64,000 bases of DNA from an uncultured Bacteroidales bacterium. GTDB lineage: Bacteria; Bacteroidota; Bacteroidia; Bacteroidales; UBA932. Every line of letters starts with the position of its first letter. The stretch's first letter is position 1. The stretch spans positions 54,289 through 118,288 of the forward strand of contig CALUTW010000007.1 in assembly GCA_944323805.1 (NCBI GenBank), given 5' to 3'. This document shows, piece by piece, positions 45,549-55,399 of the stretch. A program made the position numbers and the translations under genes. Under the pieces are notes generated by a model that saw only the letters and a program-made list of their open reading frames with translations, did not search any database and was not told the origin of the DNA.

Positions 45549-46958
45549 TTATTCCTTGCCTCCGCCGAGAGCCTGATAGAGGCTTACGACAGACTGCAGC
45601 CTTGTAAACTGGTCGGCTACGGCATTCAGCTGTGCGCTCAGCAGCGACTGCCTTGCTGAAAGGAGTTCAAGGTATGTCCCCGTAGACCTTTCATACAGCA
45701 TCTCCGAAGTCTGGACTGTCCTTTCGAGGTCCTTGACCTGGGACATATGCTTGTCATACATCTCCTGGGCAATCTCTACGGCGTACAATGCGTTGTTGAC
45801 CTGTTCCCCTGCATTCAGGAGAGCCTGGCGGTAGTTAAGCAGTGCTATTTCCTCTCCCGCCTTGCTCACTTTCAGGTTGGCGCGGAGCTTATTCTGGTTG
45901 AATACCGGTATGGCAAGCTGTCCGAGAGCCGACATAAGCCAGCCTGCCGGATTTGTGATTGCCTGTCCGAGACTGTTGGTCCAGCCTGCGCTTCCGGAAA
46001 GGTTGAGGCTCGGATAGAAAGCCGACCTTGCCTGGTTTGTAGTGTAGTATGCACTTGCCAGTGCCATTTCCGCCTGGTATACATCAGGCCTGTTGGAAAG
46101 CAGCTGGAGAGGGATGCCGACACTTATTTCCGAAGGCACGGTCTGTTCCTCGAGTGTCCCTCTGACTATCGGCATGGACGGCTGTCCGAGCAGCGAGCAG
46201 AGGGCGTTCTCTGTCTCTTTCTGCTGTCTGAGCAGGTCTGCGTAAGATGCTTCGAGTCCATAGAGGTTTGCCCTTGCCTGTGTCACGGCATTCTCATTGG
46301 TCTTGCCGGTCTTCAGCATCGCCTCCATTGCCCTTACCTGCTCCTCGAAGATAGTGACATTCTCCCCGCTTATACGTACCTGCTCATCGAGCATCAACAG
46401 AGAGAAATACGTGTTGGCTATCGTGGCTATCAGCTGTGACCTTACAGCCTGCTGATATGCCTGCTGCTGGAGCAGGGTGGCCTGCGCACCCCTTTTCGCG
46501 TTGAGAAGCGAACCGAACAGGTCAACATCCCAGCTGACGGAGCCTCCGAGATTGTAGCTCCATGATGCGTTCTCGGCATTTATGCTGTTGAGCCCGCCCT
46601 GCGGGGCAAGATTGATTGAAGGAGCATACGCCCATCTTGCTGCAGAAAGGTTGGCCTTGGCCTGCTCTACACGCAGTATCGCGCTCTGAAGGTCGACATT
46701 GTTGTCAAGCCCCTTGCGGATAAGGTCCTGAAGGCACGGATCGGTAAACAGCTCTTCCCATGACATGTACCCGAGAGAACTGGTGTCCGGCTCATCGGTT
46801 TCCATGGCCTCCGGTACGAGCTCAGCCCTGTACAGACTGTCGGTAGGCAGATCCTCCGGCCTGTGGTATTTACGGTAGATGGAGCAGCTGCCCATCATCA
46901 TGATCATTGCTGCGGCAAGTGCTGCCTTGCCTGCAGCCATATATAGCGACTTTTTCAT
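45549..46958 (-). CDS. Efflux outer membrane factor lipoprotein (TolC/NodT family)
   Basis: Outer membrane channel of the tripartite pump encoded with it. The 469-residue protein has a lipobox (MMGSC) and the two OEP repeats rich in coiled-coil helices (VDLQSAILRVEQAKANLSAAR, VSKAGEEIALLNYRQALLNAGEQVNNAL). NodT-type details are IPLQLLSNRPDVYQAEMALASA and the C-terminal ARQSLLSAQLNAVADQFTRLQSVVSLYQALGGG. It is the last gene of the operon; its start shares one base with the RND stop, so translation is coupled. Confidence 0.94.
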   Translation of the reverse strand: MKKSLYMAAGKAALAAAMIMMMGSCSIYRKYHRPEDLPTDSLYRAELVPEAMETDEPDTSSLGYMSWEELFTDPCLQDLIRKGLDNNVDLQSAILRVEQAKANLSAARWAYAPSINLAPQGGLNSINAENASWSYNLGGSVSWDVDLFGSLLNAKRGAQATLLQQQAYQQAVRSQLIATIANTYFSLLMLDEQVRISGENVTIFEEQVRAMEAMLKTGKTNENAVTQARANLYGLEASYADLLRQQKETENALCSLLGQPSMPIVRGTLEEQTVPSEISVGIPLQLLSNRPDVYQAEMALASAYYTTNQARSAFYPSLNLSGSAGWTNSLGQAITNPAGWLMSALGQLAIPVFNQNKLRANLKVSKAGEEIALLNYRQALLNAGEQVNNALYAVEIAQEMYDKHMSQVKDLERTVQTSEMLYERSTGTYLELLSARQSLLSAQLNAVADQFTRLQSVVSLYQALGGGKE

Positions 46959-49900
46959 TATGCTCTGTCCTCCTTTCTTTTACCCATCACTTTCTCTTCA
47001 ATATACTGGAATATCACGAAGAATGTAGGCGTTATGAACAGCAGGGCTATCGTACCTATTATCATACCTCCGACTACGCCTACACCGAGTGAGCGGTATC
47101 CGTTGGCTCCGACTCCGGAAGCGACCACGAGAGGAAGCATACCGAAGATCATCGTGAGGACTGTCATGAGGATAGGCCTGAGTCTGACTCCTGCAGCAGA
47201 TACTGCGGAGTGGCTGAGTGTCAATCCCATCTTTCTCCTGTCGCTCGCATACTCTGTGATAAGGATGGCTGTCTTGGAGAGAAGTCCGATGAGCATGATT
47301 ATACCGACCTGCATGTAGATGTTACTCTCTATGCCCCACCATCTGGAGAAGAGGAAGCTTCCCATAAGTCCGAACGGAACAGAGCATATGACCGCCATAG
47401 GCAGGAAGAAGCTTTCATACAGACCGCAGAGAATCAGGTATATGAAGATGATACATATGATATATATGATAGTCGTCGTATGGGACTCTGCAAGCTGGGC
47501 CTCCTCTCTCGTCATACCAGAGAACTCATATCCGAACCCGGTAGGCAGCACCTCTGCCGACACTTCCTGCACGGCGTTGATGACATCTCCGGAACTGTAT
47601 CCCTCGTTAGGCATACCCATTACCGTGATTGACGGGAAGAGGTTGAACCTGTTGAGGATTTCCGCTCCATATGACTTTGTAAGGGTCACGAACTGGCTGA
47701 CTGGAGCCATGCCCGATGCAGTCTTGACGTAGATGTTGTCGAGCGACTGTATCTGGTCACGGTCTTCAGGATATGCCTGGAGGATTACCCTGTACAGCTT
47801 GGTAAACCTGTTGAAGTTGGATGCATAGTAGCTTCCGAGGTATCCCTGCATCACAGAGAGCACCTGGTCGGCCGTTGTCCCGGCCCTGAGGCACTTGGCT
47901 GCATCCACATCTATGGTGTACTGCGGGAACTGGGTACTGAATGAAGTATATGCCATCTGAATCTCAGGCCTCTGGTTGAGGGCCGCAATGACTTCATTGG
48001 TAACCTCGTTCAGGGCTTCGATACCCTTTCCGGACCTGTCCTGGAGGTCGACGGAGAAGCTGTTACCTGTACCGTAACCGGAAATCATAGGCGGAGCGAA
48101 GATGAATATCTGCGCATTCTTGATATTTGCGGTCCTGCGGTATATTTCATTCATTACGGCCGTATTGCTCTGGTCCTTGTCCGGACGCATGTCCCACGGC
48201 TGGAGCTTGACCATCATCATACCGTGTGAGGCGCCGCTTCCTGCGAATGAGAATCCTGCCACCTGGTTGAATGTCCTGATCTCCGGTATATCCTGGATGC
48301 ACTGCTGCATCTCGCTGAGAATCTGGTTGGTCTGGTCAAGAGTACTTCCTGCCGGGGCATCCACGCTTATGAAGAGCGAGCCGGTATCCTCATTAGGCAC
48401 AAGGCTGGTCTTGGTGGTGCTCATCAGATACATCAGAAGACCGATTGCGGCAAGGAAGCAGAGTCCTGTCGCCCATTTGTTCCTTATGAAGAACGCGGCG
48501 CCGAACTTGTATTTCTTTACCATTCTTCCGAATACGGATTCGAATGCTATCCTGAACCTTGTGGAGAACTGCTTAGGCTTCTCGCCCGGAGCGACAATCT
48601 CGTTAGGCTTGAGGAGCAGGGCGCAAAGTGCAGGGGAAAGTGTCAGGGAGTTGACAGCGGAAAGACCTACGGATACGGCCATTGTCAGACCGAACTGCTT
48701 GTAGAACACTCCTGATGTCCCGCCCATGAATGAAACCGGTATGAACACTGCCATGAACACGAGGGTTGCAGTGATGATGGCAGAAGACACTTCCGATGTG
48801 CCGTCCACGGCAGCCCTGTACGGGGACTGGTAGCCTTCATCGAACTTTACCTGCACCGCCTCGACGACTATGATCGCATCATCGACTATCGTACCGATTG
48901 CCAGCACGAGTGCGAACAGTGTCAGCAGGTTTATCGAGAATCCCGCCACCACGAGGAATGCGAATGTTCCGATAAGGGCGACGAAGATACTGATGGTCGG
49001 GATGATTGTGGACCTCACGTTCTGGAGGAATACGTATACGACAAGGATGACGAGGAGTATCGCCTCGAAGAGGGTCTTGATGACCTCGTGAATTGATGCA
49101 TCGAGGAAGTCCTTGGTACTCATGATGTCCACGAACTCCGTCCCGGCCGGAAGGTCCTTTGCGGCCTCTGCGAGGTATGCATCTACCGCCTCGATGATCT
49201 CGTTGGCGTTACTTCCTGCCGTCTGGTTGATCATCATGGTCACTCCAGGGGCTCCTTTGACACGGCCTTCAAATGAATATGACTGGGAACCGAGCACGAT
49301 ATCGGCTACATCTTTCAGCTTCAGGGTGCGTCCGTCCTCGTATGCTCGGAGGACAATCTCCCCGAATTCCGCCTCTTCGGCCAGACGGCCCTTATATTTC
49401 AATGTATACTGGAAGACATTCTCCGAATTCTCTCCGAGCGAACCGGTGGAAGCCTCTATGTTCTGTGCCGACAATGCCGAGATGATGTCCGACGGCTGAA
49501 GCCCGTACTGGGCCATCACATCAGGTTTCATCCAGATACGCATCGCATAGTCTCCACCCATGACATTTGCCTCGCCGACTCCGGAGATACGCTGGATTTC
49601 CGGCTTGATGTTGATGCTGAGGTAGTTGGTAAGGAATGTCTCGTCATAGGTGCCGTCCGGGCTTGCCAGGGCGAATACTTTCAGCGTACTGCTCTGGCGC
49701 TTCATGGTCTCGACACCCACACGGGTAACTTCTGCCGGGAGCAGGGACTGTGCCCTCGATACACGGTTCTGCACATTGACAGCCGCCATATCCGGGTCTA
49801 CACCCTGCTTGAAATATACTGAGATTGATGCCGAACCGGTGTTGCTGGCCTCGGAGGTCATGTAGGTCATGTTCTCCACACCGTTGATGGCCTCTTCAAG

Positions 49901-50095
49901 AGGTACAATCACACTGTTCTGCACTGCAGCGGCATTTGCTCCGCTATAAGTTGTGCTGACCCTGATTGTAGGCGGAGCGATGTCCGGATACTGCTCGATA
50001 GGGAGCACGGCGAGTCCGATCATACCCACCATTACTATGAAAACCGATATTACGAGTGACAGGATCGGTCTGTCGATAAATGTCTTGAGATTCAT
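46958..50095 (-). CDS. RND efflux transporter permease, HAE1 family (AcrB-like)
   Basis: Proton-driven inner membrane pump for hydrophobic compounds. The 1045-residue protein shows the HAE1 plan: FIDRPILSLVISVFIVMVG at the N terminus, 12 helices in two sets of six, two large periplasmic loops, the proton-relay Asp-Asp pair in IGTIVDDAIIVVEAV (helix 4) and a second set starting near residue 540. Its wording matches the AcrB/MexB branch, not heavy-metal CzcA. It lies 5 bp after the adaptor gene. The set is probably under control of the divergent AraC-type regulator. Substrates cannot be predicted. Confidence 0.95.
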   Translation of the reverse strand: MNLKTFIDRPILSLVISVFIVMVGMIGLAVLPIEQYPDIAPPTIRVSTTYSGANAAAVQNSVIVPLEEAINGVENMTYMTSEASNTGSASISVYFKQGVDPDMAAVNVQNRVSRAQSLLPAEVTRVGVETMKRQSSTLKVFALASPDGTYDETFLTNYLSINIKPEIQRISGVGEANVMGGDYAMRIWMKPDVMAQYGLQPSDIISALSAQNIEASTGSLGENSENVFQYTLKYKGRLAEEAEFGEIVLRAYEDGRTLKLKDVADIVLGSQSYSFEGRVKGAPGVTMMINQTAGSNANEIIEAVDAYLAEAAKDLPAGTEFVDIMSTKDFLDASIHEVIKTLFEAILLVILVVYVFLQNVRSTIIPTISIFVALIGTFAFLVVAGFSINLLTLFALVLAIGTIVDDAIIVVEAVQVKFDEGYQSPYRAAVDGTSEVSSAIITATLVFMAVFIPVSFMGGTSGVFYKQFGLTMAVSVGLSAVNSLTLSPALCALLLKPNEIVAPGEKPKQFSTRFRIAFESVFGRMVKKYKFGAAFFIRNKWATGLCFLAAIGLLMYLMSTTKTSLVPNEDTGSLFISVDAPAGSTLDQTNQILSEMQQCIQDIPEIRTFNQVAGFSFAGSGASHGMMMVKLQPWDMRPDKDQSNTAVMNEIYRRTANIKNAQIFIFAPPMISGYGTGNSFSVDLQDRSGKGIEALNEVTNEVIAALNQRPEIQMAYTSFSTQFPQYTIDVDAAKCLRAGTTADQVLSVMQGYLGSYYASNFNRFTKLYRVILQAYPEDRDQIQSLDNIYVKTASGMAPVSQFVTLTKSYGAEILNRFNLFPSITVMGMPNEGYSSGDVINAVQEVSAEVLPTGFGYEFSGMTREEAQLAESHTTTIIYIICIIFIYLILCGLYESFFLPMAVICSVPFGLMGSFLFSRWWGIESNIYMQVGIIMLIGLLSKTAILITEYASDRRKMGLTLSHSAVSAAGVRLRPILMTVLTMIFGMLPLVVASGVGANGYRSLGVGVVGGMIIGTIALLFITPTFFVIFQYIEEKVMGKRKEDRA

Positions 50096-50100
50096 CTTGA

Positions 50101-51231
50101 TTATTCTCCTTCTTTGGTTGCACCGTCACCTGCTGCCGCTGCTATAAGAGTGCCTTCCCTGAGAAGTCCTGCCCCTCTTGCAACGATTACGTCTCCTTCT
50201 TTCAGGCCTTCCTCAACGATATATTCCTTGCCGTCGTTGATCTTGAACACCTTGATCTGTGTGGAGACGGCCTTCCCGTCCACTACTCTGTAAGTGAAGA
50301 TCTTGTCCTGGATCTCGAATGTGGCTTCCTGCGGGATTACAATCACATCGTTCCTGTAGTACGGGATGTTGATCCTTGCGGAACCGCCGCTCATCATCAT
50401 TCCGTCTGGATTGCTGAATACTGCCCTGAGACTTACAGTACCTGTGGCCTTGTCCACTATGCGGCTGATGACATCTATCTTGCCGGCGTGCTCGTACTGG
50501 CTGCCGTCATTGAGTGTCAATGACACCGCAGGATAGGCGGCAAGGGTCTTGTCGATCGAGCCGTACTGCCTTGTGAGTGCAAGGACTTCCTTCTCCGGAA
50601 GGGAGAAATATACATACATCTGTGAATTGTCTGTCACGTTGATGAGCGGCTCTGTCATCGATGCGCTCACAAGGGCGCCGACACGTACTGAAGTCATGCC
50701 TGCGACCCCGTTTACAGGGCTGGTTACCTTGGCGAATGAAAGATTGTTGGCTGCGCTCGCTTCCTGTGCTCTGGCCTGTGCAAGCGCCGCTACTGCCGTG
50801 TTGTAGCTGTTGCGGGTGGTCTGGAGCTGGAAATCTGAGATTACCTTCTCCTTGTAGAGCTCCTCGTCGCCTTCAAGAGTGAGACTTGCTGTCGCCATCT
50901 GGGCCTCGGCTGTGGCTACAGCTGCCTTAGCCTGCTGATATGCAGCAGCATAAGGTATTGTGTCGATGATGAAAAGTGTCTCTCCTTTTCTGACCTTCGC
51001 GCCCTCCTTCACAAGGACGTCTGTCACGAATCCTGAAACCTGTGGCCTGATTTCCACATCCTGTCTTCCCTCAATCACAGCCGTATAGCTTACTGTGAGA
51101 ATCCTGTCTTCCGGTGCCAGAGTTATAAGAGGATAAGTGCTGGCTGTCGGCTGCTTTGCTGTCTGCTGCTTGCATGATGTCATGCCCATGAACAGGCACA
51201 GGCCGATTAAGATAACATTTAAACCTTTCAT
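50101..51231 (-). CDS. RND efflux periplasmic adaptor lipoprotein (AcrA-like)
   Basis: Links the pump to the outer membrane channel. The 376-residue protein has lipobox MTSC, the barrel-sandwich hybrid half-motifs EIRPQVSGFVTDVLVKEGAKVRKGETLFIID and SPVNGVAGMTSVRVGALVSA, an intervening coiled-coil hairpin of about 60 residues (AAYQQAKAAVATAEAQMATA), and the beta-barrel and membrane-proximal domains. First gene of the operon. A TAATTTTG element (complement of 51269-51276) lies 38 bp upstream, next to a candidate operator AAAATGCGGCA. Confidence 0.95.
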   Translation of the reverse strand: MKGLNVILIGLCLFMGMTSCKQQTAKQPTASTYPLITLAPEDRILTVSYTAVIEGRQDVEIRPQVSGFVTDVLVKEGAKVRKGETLFIIDTIPYAAAYQQAKAAVATAEAQMATASLTLEGDEELYKEKVISDFQLQTTRNSYNTAVAALAQARAQEASAANNLSFAKVTSPVNGVAGMTSVRVGALVSASMTEPLINVTDNSQMYVYFSLPEKEVLALTRQYGSIDKTLAAYPAVSLTLNDGSQYEHAGKIDVISRIVDKATGTVSLRAVFSNPDGMMMSGGSARINIPYYRNDVIVIPQEATFEIQDKIFTYRVVDGKAVSTQIKVFKINDGKEYIVEEGLKEGDVIVARGAGLLREGTLIAAAAGDGATKEGE

Positions 51232-51257
51232 TTCTTTTACTGTATTTTTTCCTGACT

Positions 51258-51268
51258 AAAATGCGGCA
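51258..51268 (+). promoter_or_regulatory. Candidate operator AAAATGCGGCA, left copy
   Basis: Direct repeat partner of AAAATGCGACA at 51374-51384 (10 of 11 bases identical), 116 bp apart. This copy touches the -7 box of the efflux operon. Possibly a site for the divergent AraC-type regulator. Confidence 0.35.
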
Positions 51269-51291
51269 CAAAATTATGACATACTTTTTCT

Positions 51292-51321
51292 TTTGACTTG
51301 TGCGATTTTCTTATAAATTTG
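51292..51321 (+). promoter_or_regulatory. Promoter of the AraC-type gene (TTTG-N18-TAAATTTG)
   Basis: TTTG (51292-51295) and TAAATTTG (51314-51321) are 18 bp apart. It is 93 bp upstream of the chosen start. Confidence 0.6.
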
Positions 51322-51373
51322 TCCAGAATTCGCTTTTGGCCACAAATTTCTATATTATATATGTGGATTTGTC

Positions 51374-51384
51374 AAAATGCGACA
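51374..51384 (+). promoter_or_regulatory. Candidate operator AAAATGCGACA, right copy
   Basis: Second copy of the direct repeat described at 51258. It falls in the leader of the AraC-type gene, where binding could give autoregulation. Confidence 0.35.
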
Positions 51385-51414
51385 TTTACAAACAGAAATT
51401 ATGCCAAATTATTC

Positions 51415-52299
51415 ATGAGACATATAGGATTGCAGCAGATTGCCGATTCTGCCGATGATTCCCGCAAGGCCGGGGACCAGCTGGTGCTTATGGACGCGGA
51501 CGACATGGCTCGTCTGGCAGGCTCTGATATCGTCGGGTGCCGTATTCTCTTCCTTCTGAGGGAGGGCTGGATGGATGTCATGATTAACGGCCACAATACA
51601 AGGCTGGAGCCCGATGACTTCATGGACGTGCTTGAAGGGACGCGCATCCGGTTCGGAGACATGGCTCCGTACACATCCGCCATATGCATAGCCACTACAA
51701 GGAAGATGATCATGGATGTGATGCAGAATACCGCCACCCGCATACAGAACTACATACTGAAGATACTGACCGAGCCGGTCCTGCATCTCGACGCCTCCGA
51801 GGCGGCAACCCTGGCCGGGCAGGCGGGGCTGATGCTCTCTGCATCCGCGGACATGCGGCATTTGTACCGGGAGGAGCTGGTCAAGGTCTATTTCAAGGCA
51901 TTCATGCTGGAGCTGAACAATATGCTTGTATCCAAATATGAGAGCGATGCGGAGGAATATACGGCCGGCCTGAAGAAGCGGGACATGCTGATAGCCGGAT
52001 TCATGGACCTCGTGCTGAAGAACCTGCCGGAAAGGAAGCCGATATCCTTCTATGCCAAGGAGCTGTGTGTGACACCAAAGCATCTCTCCCGCATAGTCAA
52101 GGCCGGGACGGGGAAGTCTCCGCATGAAATCGTTGCCGGAGAGTCCGTTGCACTGGCCATTCAGCTGCTCCAGAACGATGATGTGCTTATCCAGGATGTG
52201 TCTGATATACTGCATTTCTCGGACCAGGCCGCCTTCTCGAAATTCTTCAGGAAATATACGGGGCTGTCGCCTGTGGAGTACAGGAAGAAAAATAAATAA
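51415..52299 (+). CDS. AraC family transcriptional regulator, divergent from the RND operon
   Basis: A 294-residue regulator. The C-terminal 100 residues carry two helix-turn-helix motifs: ISFYAKELCVTPKHLSRIVK and IQDVSDILHFSDQAAFSKFF, ending with the family signature YTGLSPVEYRKKNK. The N-terminal part is a cupin-like sensor (GWMDVMINGHNTRLEPDDFMDV). The start is ATG 51415; the frame is open for 39 codons upstream, but that stretch contains the promoter. Its position opposite the efflux genes, together with two AAAATGCGRCA repeats in the spacer, suggests it controls the pump. The inducer is unknown. Confidence 0.9.
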   Translation: MRHIGLQQIADSADDSRKAGDQLVLMDADDMARLAGSDIVGCRILFLLREGWMDVMINGHNTRLEPDDFMDVLEGTRIRFGDMAPYTSAICIATTRKMIMDVMQNTATRIQNYILKILTEPVLHLDASEAATLAGQAGLMLSASADMRHLYREELVKVYFKAFMLELNNMLVSKYESDAEEYTAGLKKRDMLIAGFMDLVLKNLPERKPISFYAKELCVTPKHLSRIVKAGTGKSPHEIVAGESVALAIQLLQNDDVLIQDVSDILHFSDQAAFSKFFRKYTGLSPVEYRKKNK

Positions 52300-52306
52300 A
52301 ATTGAT

Positions 52307-52314
52307 TAAATTTG
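52307..52314 (+). promoter_or_regulatory. -7 element (TAAATTTG) of prfB
   Basis: TAnnTTTG match 56 bp before the prfB ATG, with the same surroundings (ATTAAATTTGCA) as the murI promoter. Confidence 0.5.
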
Positions 52315-52369
52315 CAGGATGTGCAGTTGCCGGGTGTGTATCTGCGTTAATATTTAATATGGAGAGCAA

Positions 52370-53492
52370 ATGATAACATTGGAACAGATAAAGGCTCTGC
52401 ATCAGCGTGTTGACATGCTGGGGAGGTGTCTTTGACATCGATGCGAAGAGAGCAGAGACAGAGGAGAAACAGAAAAGGACACTGGAACCGGATTTCTGGG
52501 ACGATCCCAAGGAGGCCGAGAAATTCCTGAAGGAGATTGCAGGGGAGAAATTCTGGGTAACCGGTTATGACAAGGTGGCATCAGGCGTGGCTGACCTGGA
52601 TGTCCTGTACGACTTTGCGAAGGACAGCCTCGAGTCTGCAGGAGAGGATGGCACGACTCCGGAGACGGAGGAGCTCGAGACTTCCTATGCAGCCGTGGAG
52701 AAGGAGATTGAAGCCCTTGAACTGAGGAACATGCTCGGGGAGGAGGGGGATAATCTCGGTGCAATCCTTACGATAAATTCAGGTGCCGGCGGGACTGAGG
52801 CCAACGACTGGTCTGCCATGCTCATGCGCATGTACATGCGCTGGGGGGAAAGGAACGGCTACAAGGTAACAGTCACTGATGTGCTTGAAGGGGAGGATGC
52901 CGGCATAAAGTCCGCCACGGTGCAGTTCGAGGGGGACTATGCGTTCGGATACCTGAAGGCTGAAAGCGGTGTGCACCGGCTTGTCCGCATCTCGCCGTTC
53001 AATGCACAGGGAAAGAGACAGACCACGTTCTCGTCGGTATTTGTCTACCCTCTTGTAGATGATACCATTGAAATAGAGATTAATCCGGCCGACCTGGAAT
53101 GGGATACCTACCGCTCCAGCGGGGCAGGGGGCCAGAATGTGAACAAGGTCGAGACCGGAGTGCGTGTAAGGCATATCCCTACGGGGATTGTGGTCGAGAA
53201 TACCGAGACGCGTTCCCAGCTCGACAACAGGCAGAATGCATTGCGCATCCTGAAATCCCGTCTGTATGACCTTGAACTCAAGAAACGCCAGGCAAAGCAG
53301 GCTGAGCTCGAGGGACAGAAGAAGAAGATAGAGTGGGGCTCGCAGATCAGGAGCTATGTCCTGCATCCGTACAAGATGGTCAAGGACCTGCGTACCGGCT
53401 ATGAGACGTCCGATACCCAGGGTGTACTTGACGGGGACCTGAACGAATTCATGAAGGTCTATCTGATGGGAGGCGGGACCCAGGGGAAATAG
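52370..53492 (+). CDS. prfB: Peptide chain release factor 2 with programmed +1 frameshift
   Basis: Terminates translation at UGA and UAA. The gene starts at ATG 52370, reads 21 codons ([21 protein letters not shown]) and meets an in-frame TGA at 52433. The +1 frame continues with [11 protein letters not shown] to the end, giving about 373 residues. The slip site CTTTGAC is preceded by the Shine-Dalgarno-like GGGGAGG, as in E. coli prfB, so low RF2 raises frameshifting and hence RF2. The anticodon-like SPF tripeptide (ISPFNAQ) and the GGQ loop ([14 protein letters not shown]) identify RF2. Calling only the downstream frame from 52407 would give a wrong N terminus. Confidence 0.96.
52421..52436 (+). 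other. Programmed frameshift site of prfB
   Basis: GGGGAGG, three bases, then CTT TGA C. Slippage of peptidyl-tRNA-Leu from CTT to TTT over the UGA at 52433-52435 continues in the +1 frame. Confidence 0.95.
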
Positions 53493-53545
53493 ACCCGGAA
53501 GAGCCCCGCATGTATAAGGCAACATTAATGATTAACAATAATTTT

Positions 53546-55162
53546 ATGGCGGAATTCAAATATGCACCTATGTTTCAGCTTGGCGAGGACAAGACTGAAT
53601 ACTATCTTCTGACCAGGGACCATGTCTCGGTCGGGGAATTTGAGGGGAAACCTGTACTGAAGGTCGCAAAGGAAGGTCTTACTGCAATGGCAAATGCGGC
53701 ATTCAGGGATGTCTCGTTCATGCTGCGTCCCGCACATAACGAGCAGGTCGCCAAGATACTTTCAGACCCGGAAGCGAGCGACAACGACAAGTATGTGGCA
53801 CTTACTTTCCTGCGCAATGCCGAAGTCGCCTGCAAGGGCAAGCTGCCTTTTTGCCAGGATACCGGTACAGCTATCATCCATGGGGAGAAAGGACAGCAGG
53901 TGTGGACAGGATACTGCGATGAGGAGGCATTGTCCCTCGGAGTGTTCAAGACCTATACGGAAGAGAATCTCCGGTATTCCCAGAATGCCCCTCTTACAAT
54001 GTATGATGAGGTCAACACAAAATGCAACCTCCCGGCACAGATAGACATAGAGGCGACAGAGGGTATGGAATACCGTTTCCTTTGTGTCGCCAAGGGTGGC
54101 GGTTCCGCCAACAAGACATATCTCTACCAGGAGACAAAGGCCATTCTTAATCCGCAGACCCTTGTGCCGTTCCTCGTATCCAAGATGAAGACACTCGGTA
54201 CAGCGGCATGCCCGCCTTACCACATCGCCTTTGTCATCGGCGGTACTTCGGCGGAAAAGAATCTCCTTACGGTAAAGCTCGCATCGACACATTATTATGA
54301 TTCCCTTCCGACTACGGGAGATGAGACAGGCCGGGCATTCAGGGATGTGGAGCTTGAGAAGCAGGTGCTCGAGGCTGCCCACAAGATCGGGCTCGGAGCC
54401 CAGTTCGGAGGCAAGTATTATGCACATGACGTACGTATCATCAGGCTTCCTCGTCACGGGGCAAGCTGCCCTGTGGGGCTTGGCGTAAGCTGCTCTGCCG
54501 ACCGCAACATCAAGTGCAAGATCAACAGGGACGGTATCTGGATAGAGAAGATGGATGACAATCCTGGACGCCTGATTCCGGAGGAGCTCCGCCAGGCAGG
54601 GGAAGGGGATGCCGTGAGAATCGACCTTGACAGGCCGATGCAGGATATCCTCAGGGAACTTGACAAGTATCCGGTGTCTACGCGCCTCAGCCTCAACGGT
54701 ACGATTATCGTGGCCCGTGACATTGCCCATGCAAGGATCAAGGAGCGTCTTGACAGAGGGGAGGGGATGCCTCAGTACTTCAAGGACCATCCGGTATATT
54801 ATGCCGGCCCGGCAAAGACTCCGGCAGGAATGGCCTGCGGGTCGATGGGACCGACTACTGCAGGCAGGATGGACCCTTACGTCGACCTGTTCCAGAGCCA
54901 TGGCGGAAGCATGATAATGCTTGCCAAAGGCAACAGGAGCCAGCAGGTTACCGATGCATGCAAGAAGCACGGCGGCTTCTATCTCGGCTCTATCGGCGGT
55001 CCTGCGGCAATACTTGCGCAGAACAACATCAAGTCCATAGAATGCGTCGAATATCCTGAGCTCGGGATGGAGGCTATATGGAAGATTCATGTCGAGGATT
55101 TCCCTGCATTCATCCTTGTCGACAACAAGGGAAATGACTTCTTCAAGCAGATAGGTCTCTGA
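53546..55162 (+). CDS. fumB: Class I fumarate hydratase (4Fe-4S)
   Basis: Interconverts fumarate and malate in the cytosol. The 538-residue protein has the class I layout with the alpha and beta parts fused. The cluster cysteines are Cys103 (PFCQDTG), Cys222 (AACPPYH) and Cys316 (SCSADRN); the spacings of 119 and 94 residues are the same as those I recall for the structurally known Leishmania enzyme. [25 protein letters not shown] and the C-terminal [11 protein letters not shown] and [13 protein letters not shown] are also typical. The start is ATG 53546; the 12 extra codons from 53510 lie in A/T-rich leader sequence. The oxygen-sensitive cluster suits an anaerobe. Confidence 0.93.
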   Translation: MAEFKYAPMFQLGEDKTEYYLLTRDHVSVGEFEGKPVLKVAKEGLTAMANAAFRDVSFMLRPAHNEQVAKILSDPEASDNDKYVALTFLRNAEVACKGKLPFCQDTGTAIIHGEKGQQVWTGYCDEEALSLGVFKTYTEENLRYSQNAPLTMYDEVNTKCNLPAQIDIEATEGMEYRFLCVAKGGGSANKTYLYQETKAILNPQTLVPFLVSKMKTLGTAACPPYHIAFVIGGTSAEKNLLTVKLASTHYYDSLPTTGDETGRAFRDVELEKQVLEAAHKIGLGAQFGGKYYAHDVRIIRLPRHGASCPVGLGVSCSADRNIKCKINRDGIWIEKMDDNPGRLIPEELRQAGEGDAVRIDLDRPMQDILRELDKYPVSTRLSLNGTIIVARDIAHARIKERLDRGEGMPQYFKDHPVYYAGPAKTPAGMACGSMGPTTAGRMDPYVDLFQSHGGSMIMLAKGNRSQQVTDACKKHGGFYLGSIGGPAAILAQNNIKSIECVEYPELGMEAIWKIHVEDFPAFILVDNKGNDFFKQIGL

Positions 55163-55215
55163 CATGGAGTATAAAAAAGAGAAAACAGGAAAAAAATCTG
55201 TAAATAATATCCAAA

Positions 55216-55276
55216 AAACAGAAAAATCCTGTTCATGAAACAGAAAATCCTGCCCGACGGCAGGATTTTCTGTTTT
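55216..55276. terminator. Very strong bidirectional terminator with duplicated left arm
   Basis: 17-bp perfect arms (55238-55254 and 55259-55275) around a CGAC loop, A-rich on the left and T-rich on the right. A near copy of the left arm (AAACAGAAAAATCCTG) precedes it at 55216-55231. It separates the convergent fumarase and Ca2+-ATPase genes. Confidence 0.9.
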
Positions 55277-55399
55277 GTATCCGGCTATATTTACATCCGG
55301 AATTTTCAATATATGTCATTCGGAAGACAGGGCCTATCAGTTTAACAATTGTCGGAATATCCTTATCATGCCCGGTCCTGTCTTCCTTGCCATTGCAGA

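Noticed and set aside
52407..52440. prfB as a gene starting at 52407, or as a frameshifted pseudogene
   Set aside because: The stop is the known programmed UGA; the 21-codon first part matches the RF2 N terminus and the slip site is canonical.
53762..55309. 515-codon open frame antisense to the fumarase gene
   Set aside because: It mirrors the strongly conserved fumarase on the other strand, starts in the terminator region, has no recognisable domain and no promoter. Long antisense frames are common here because of codon usage.
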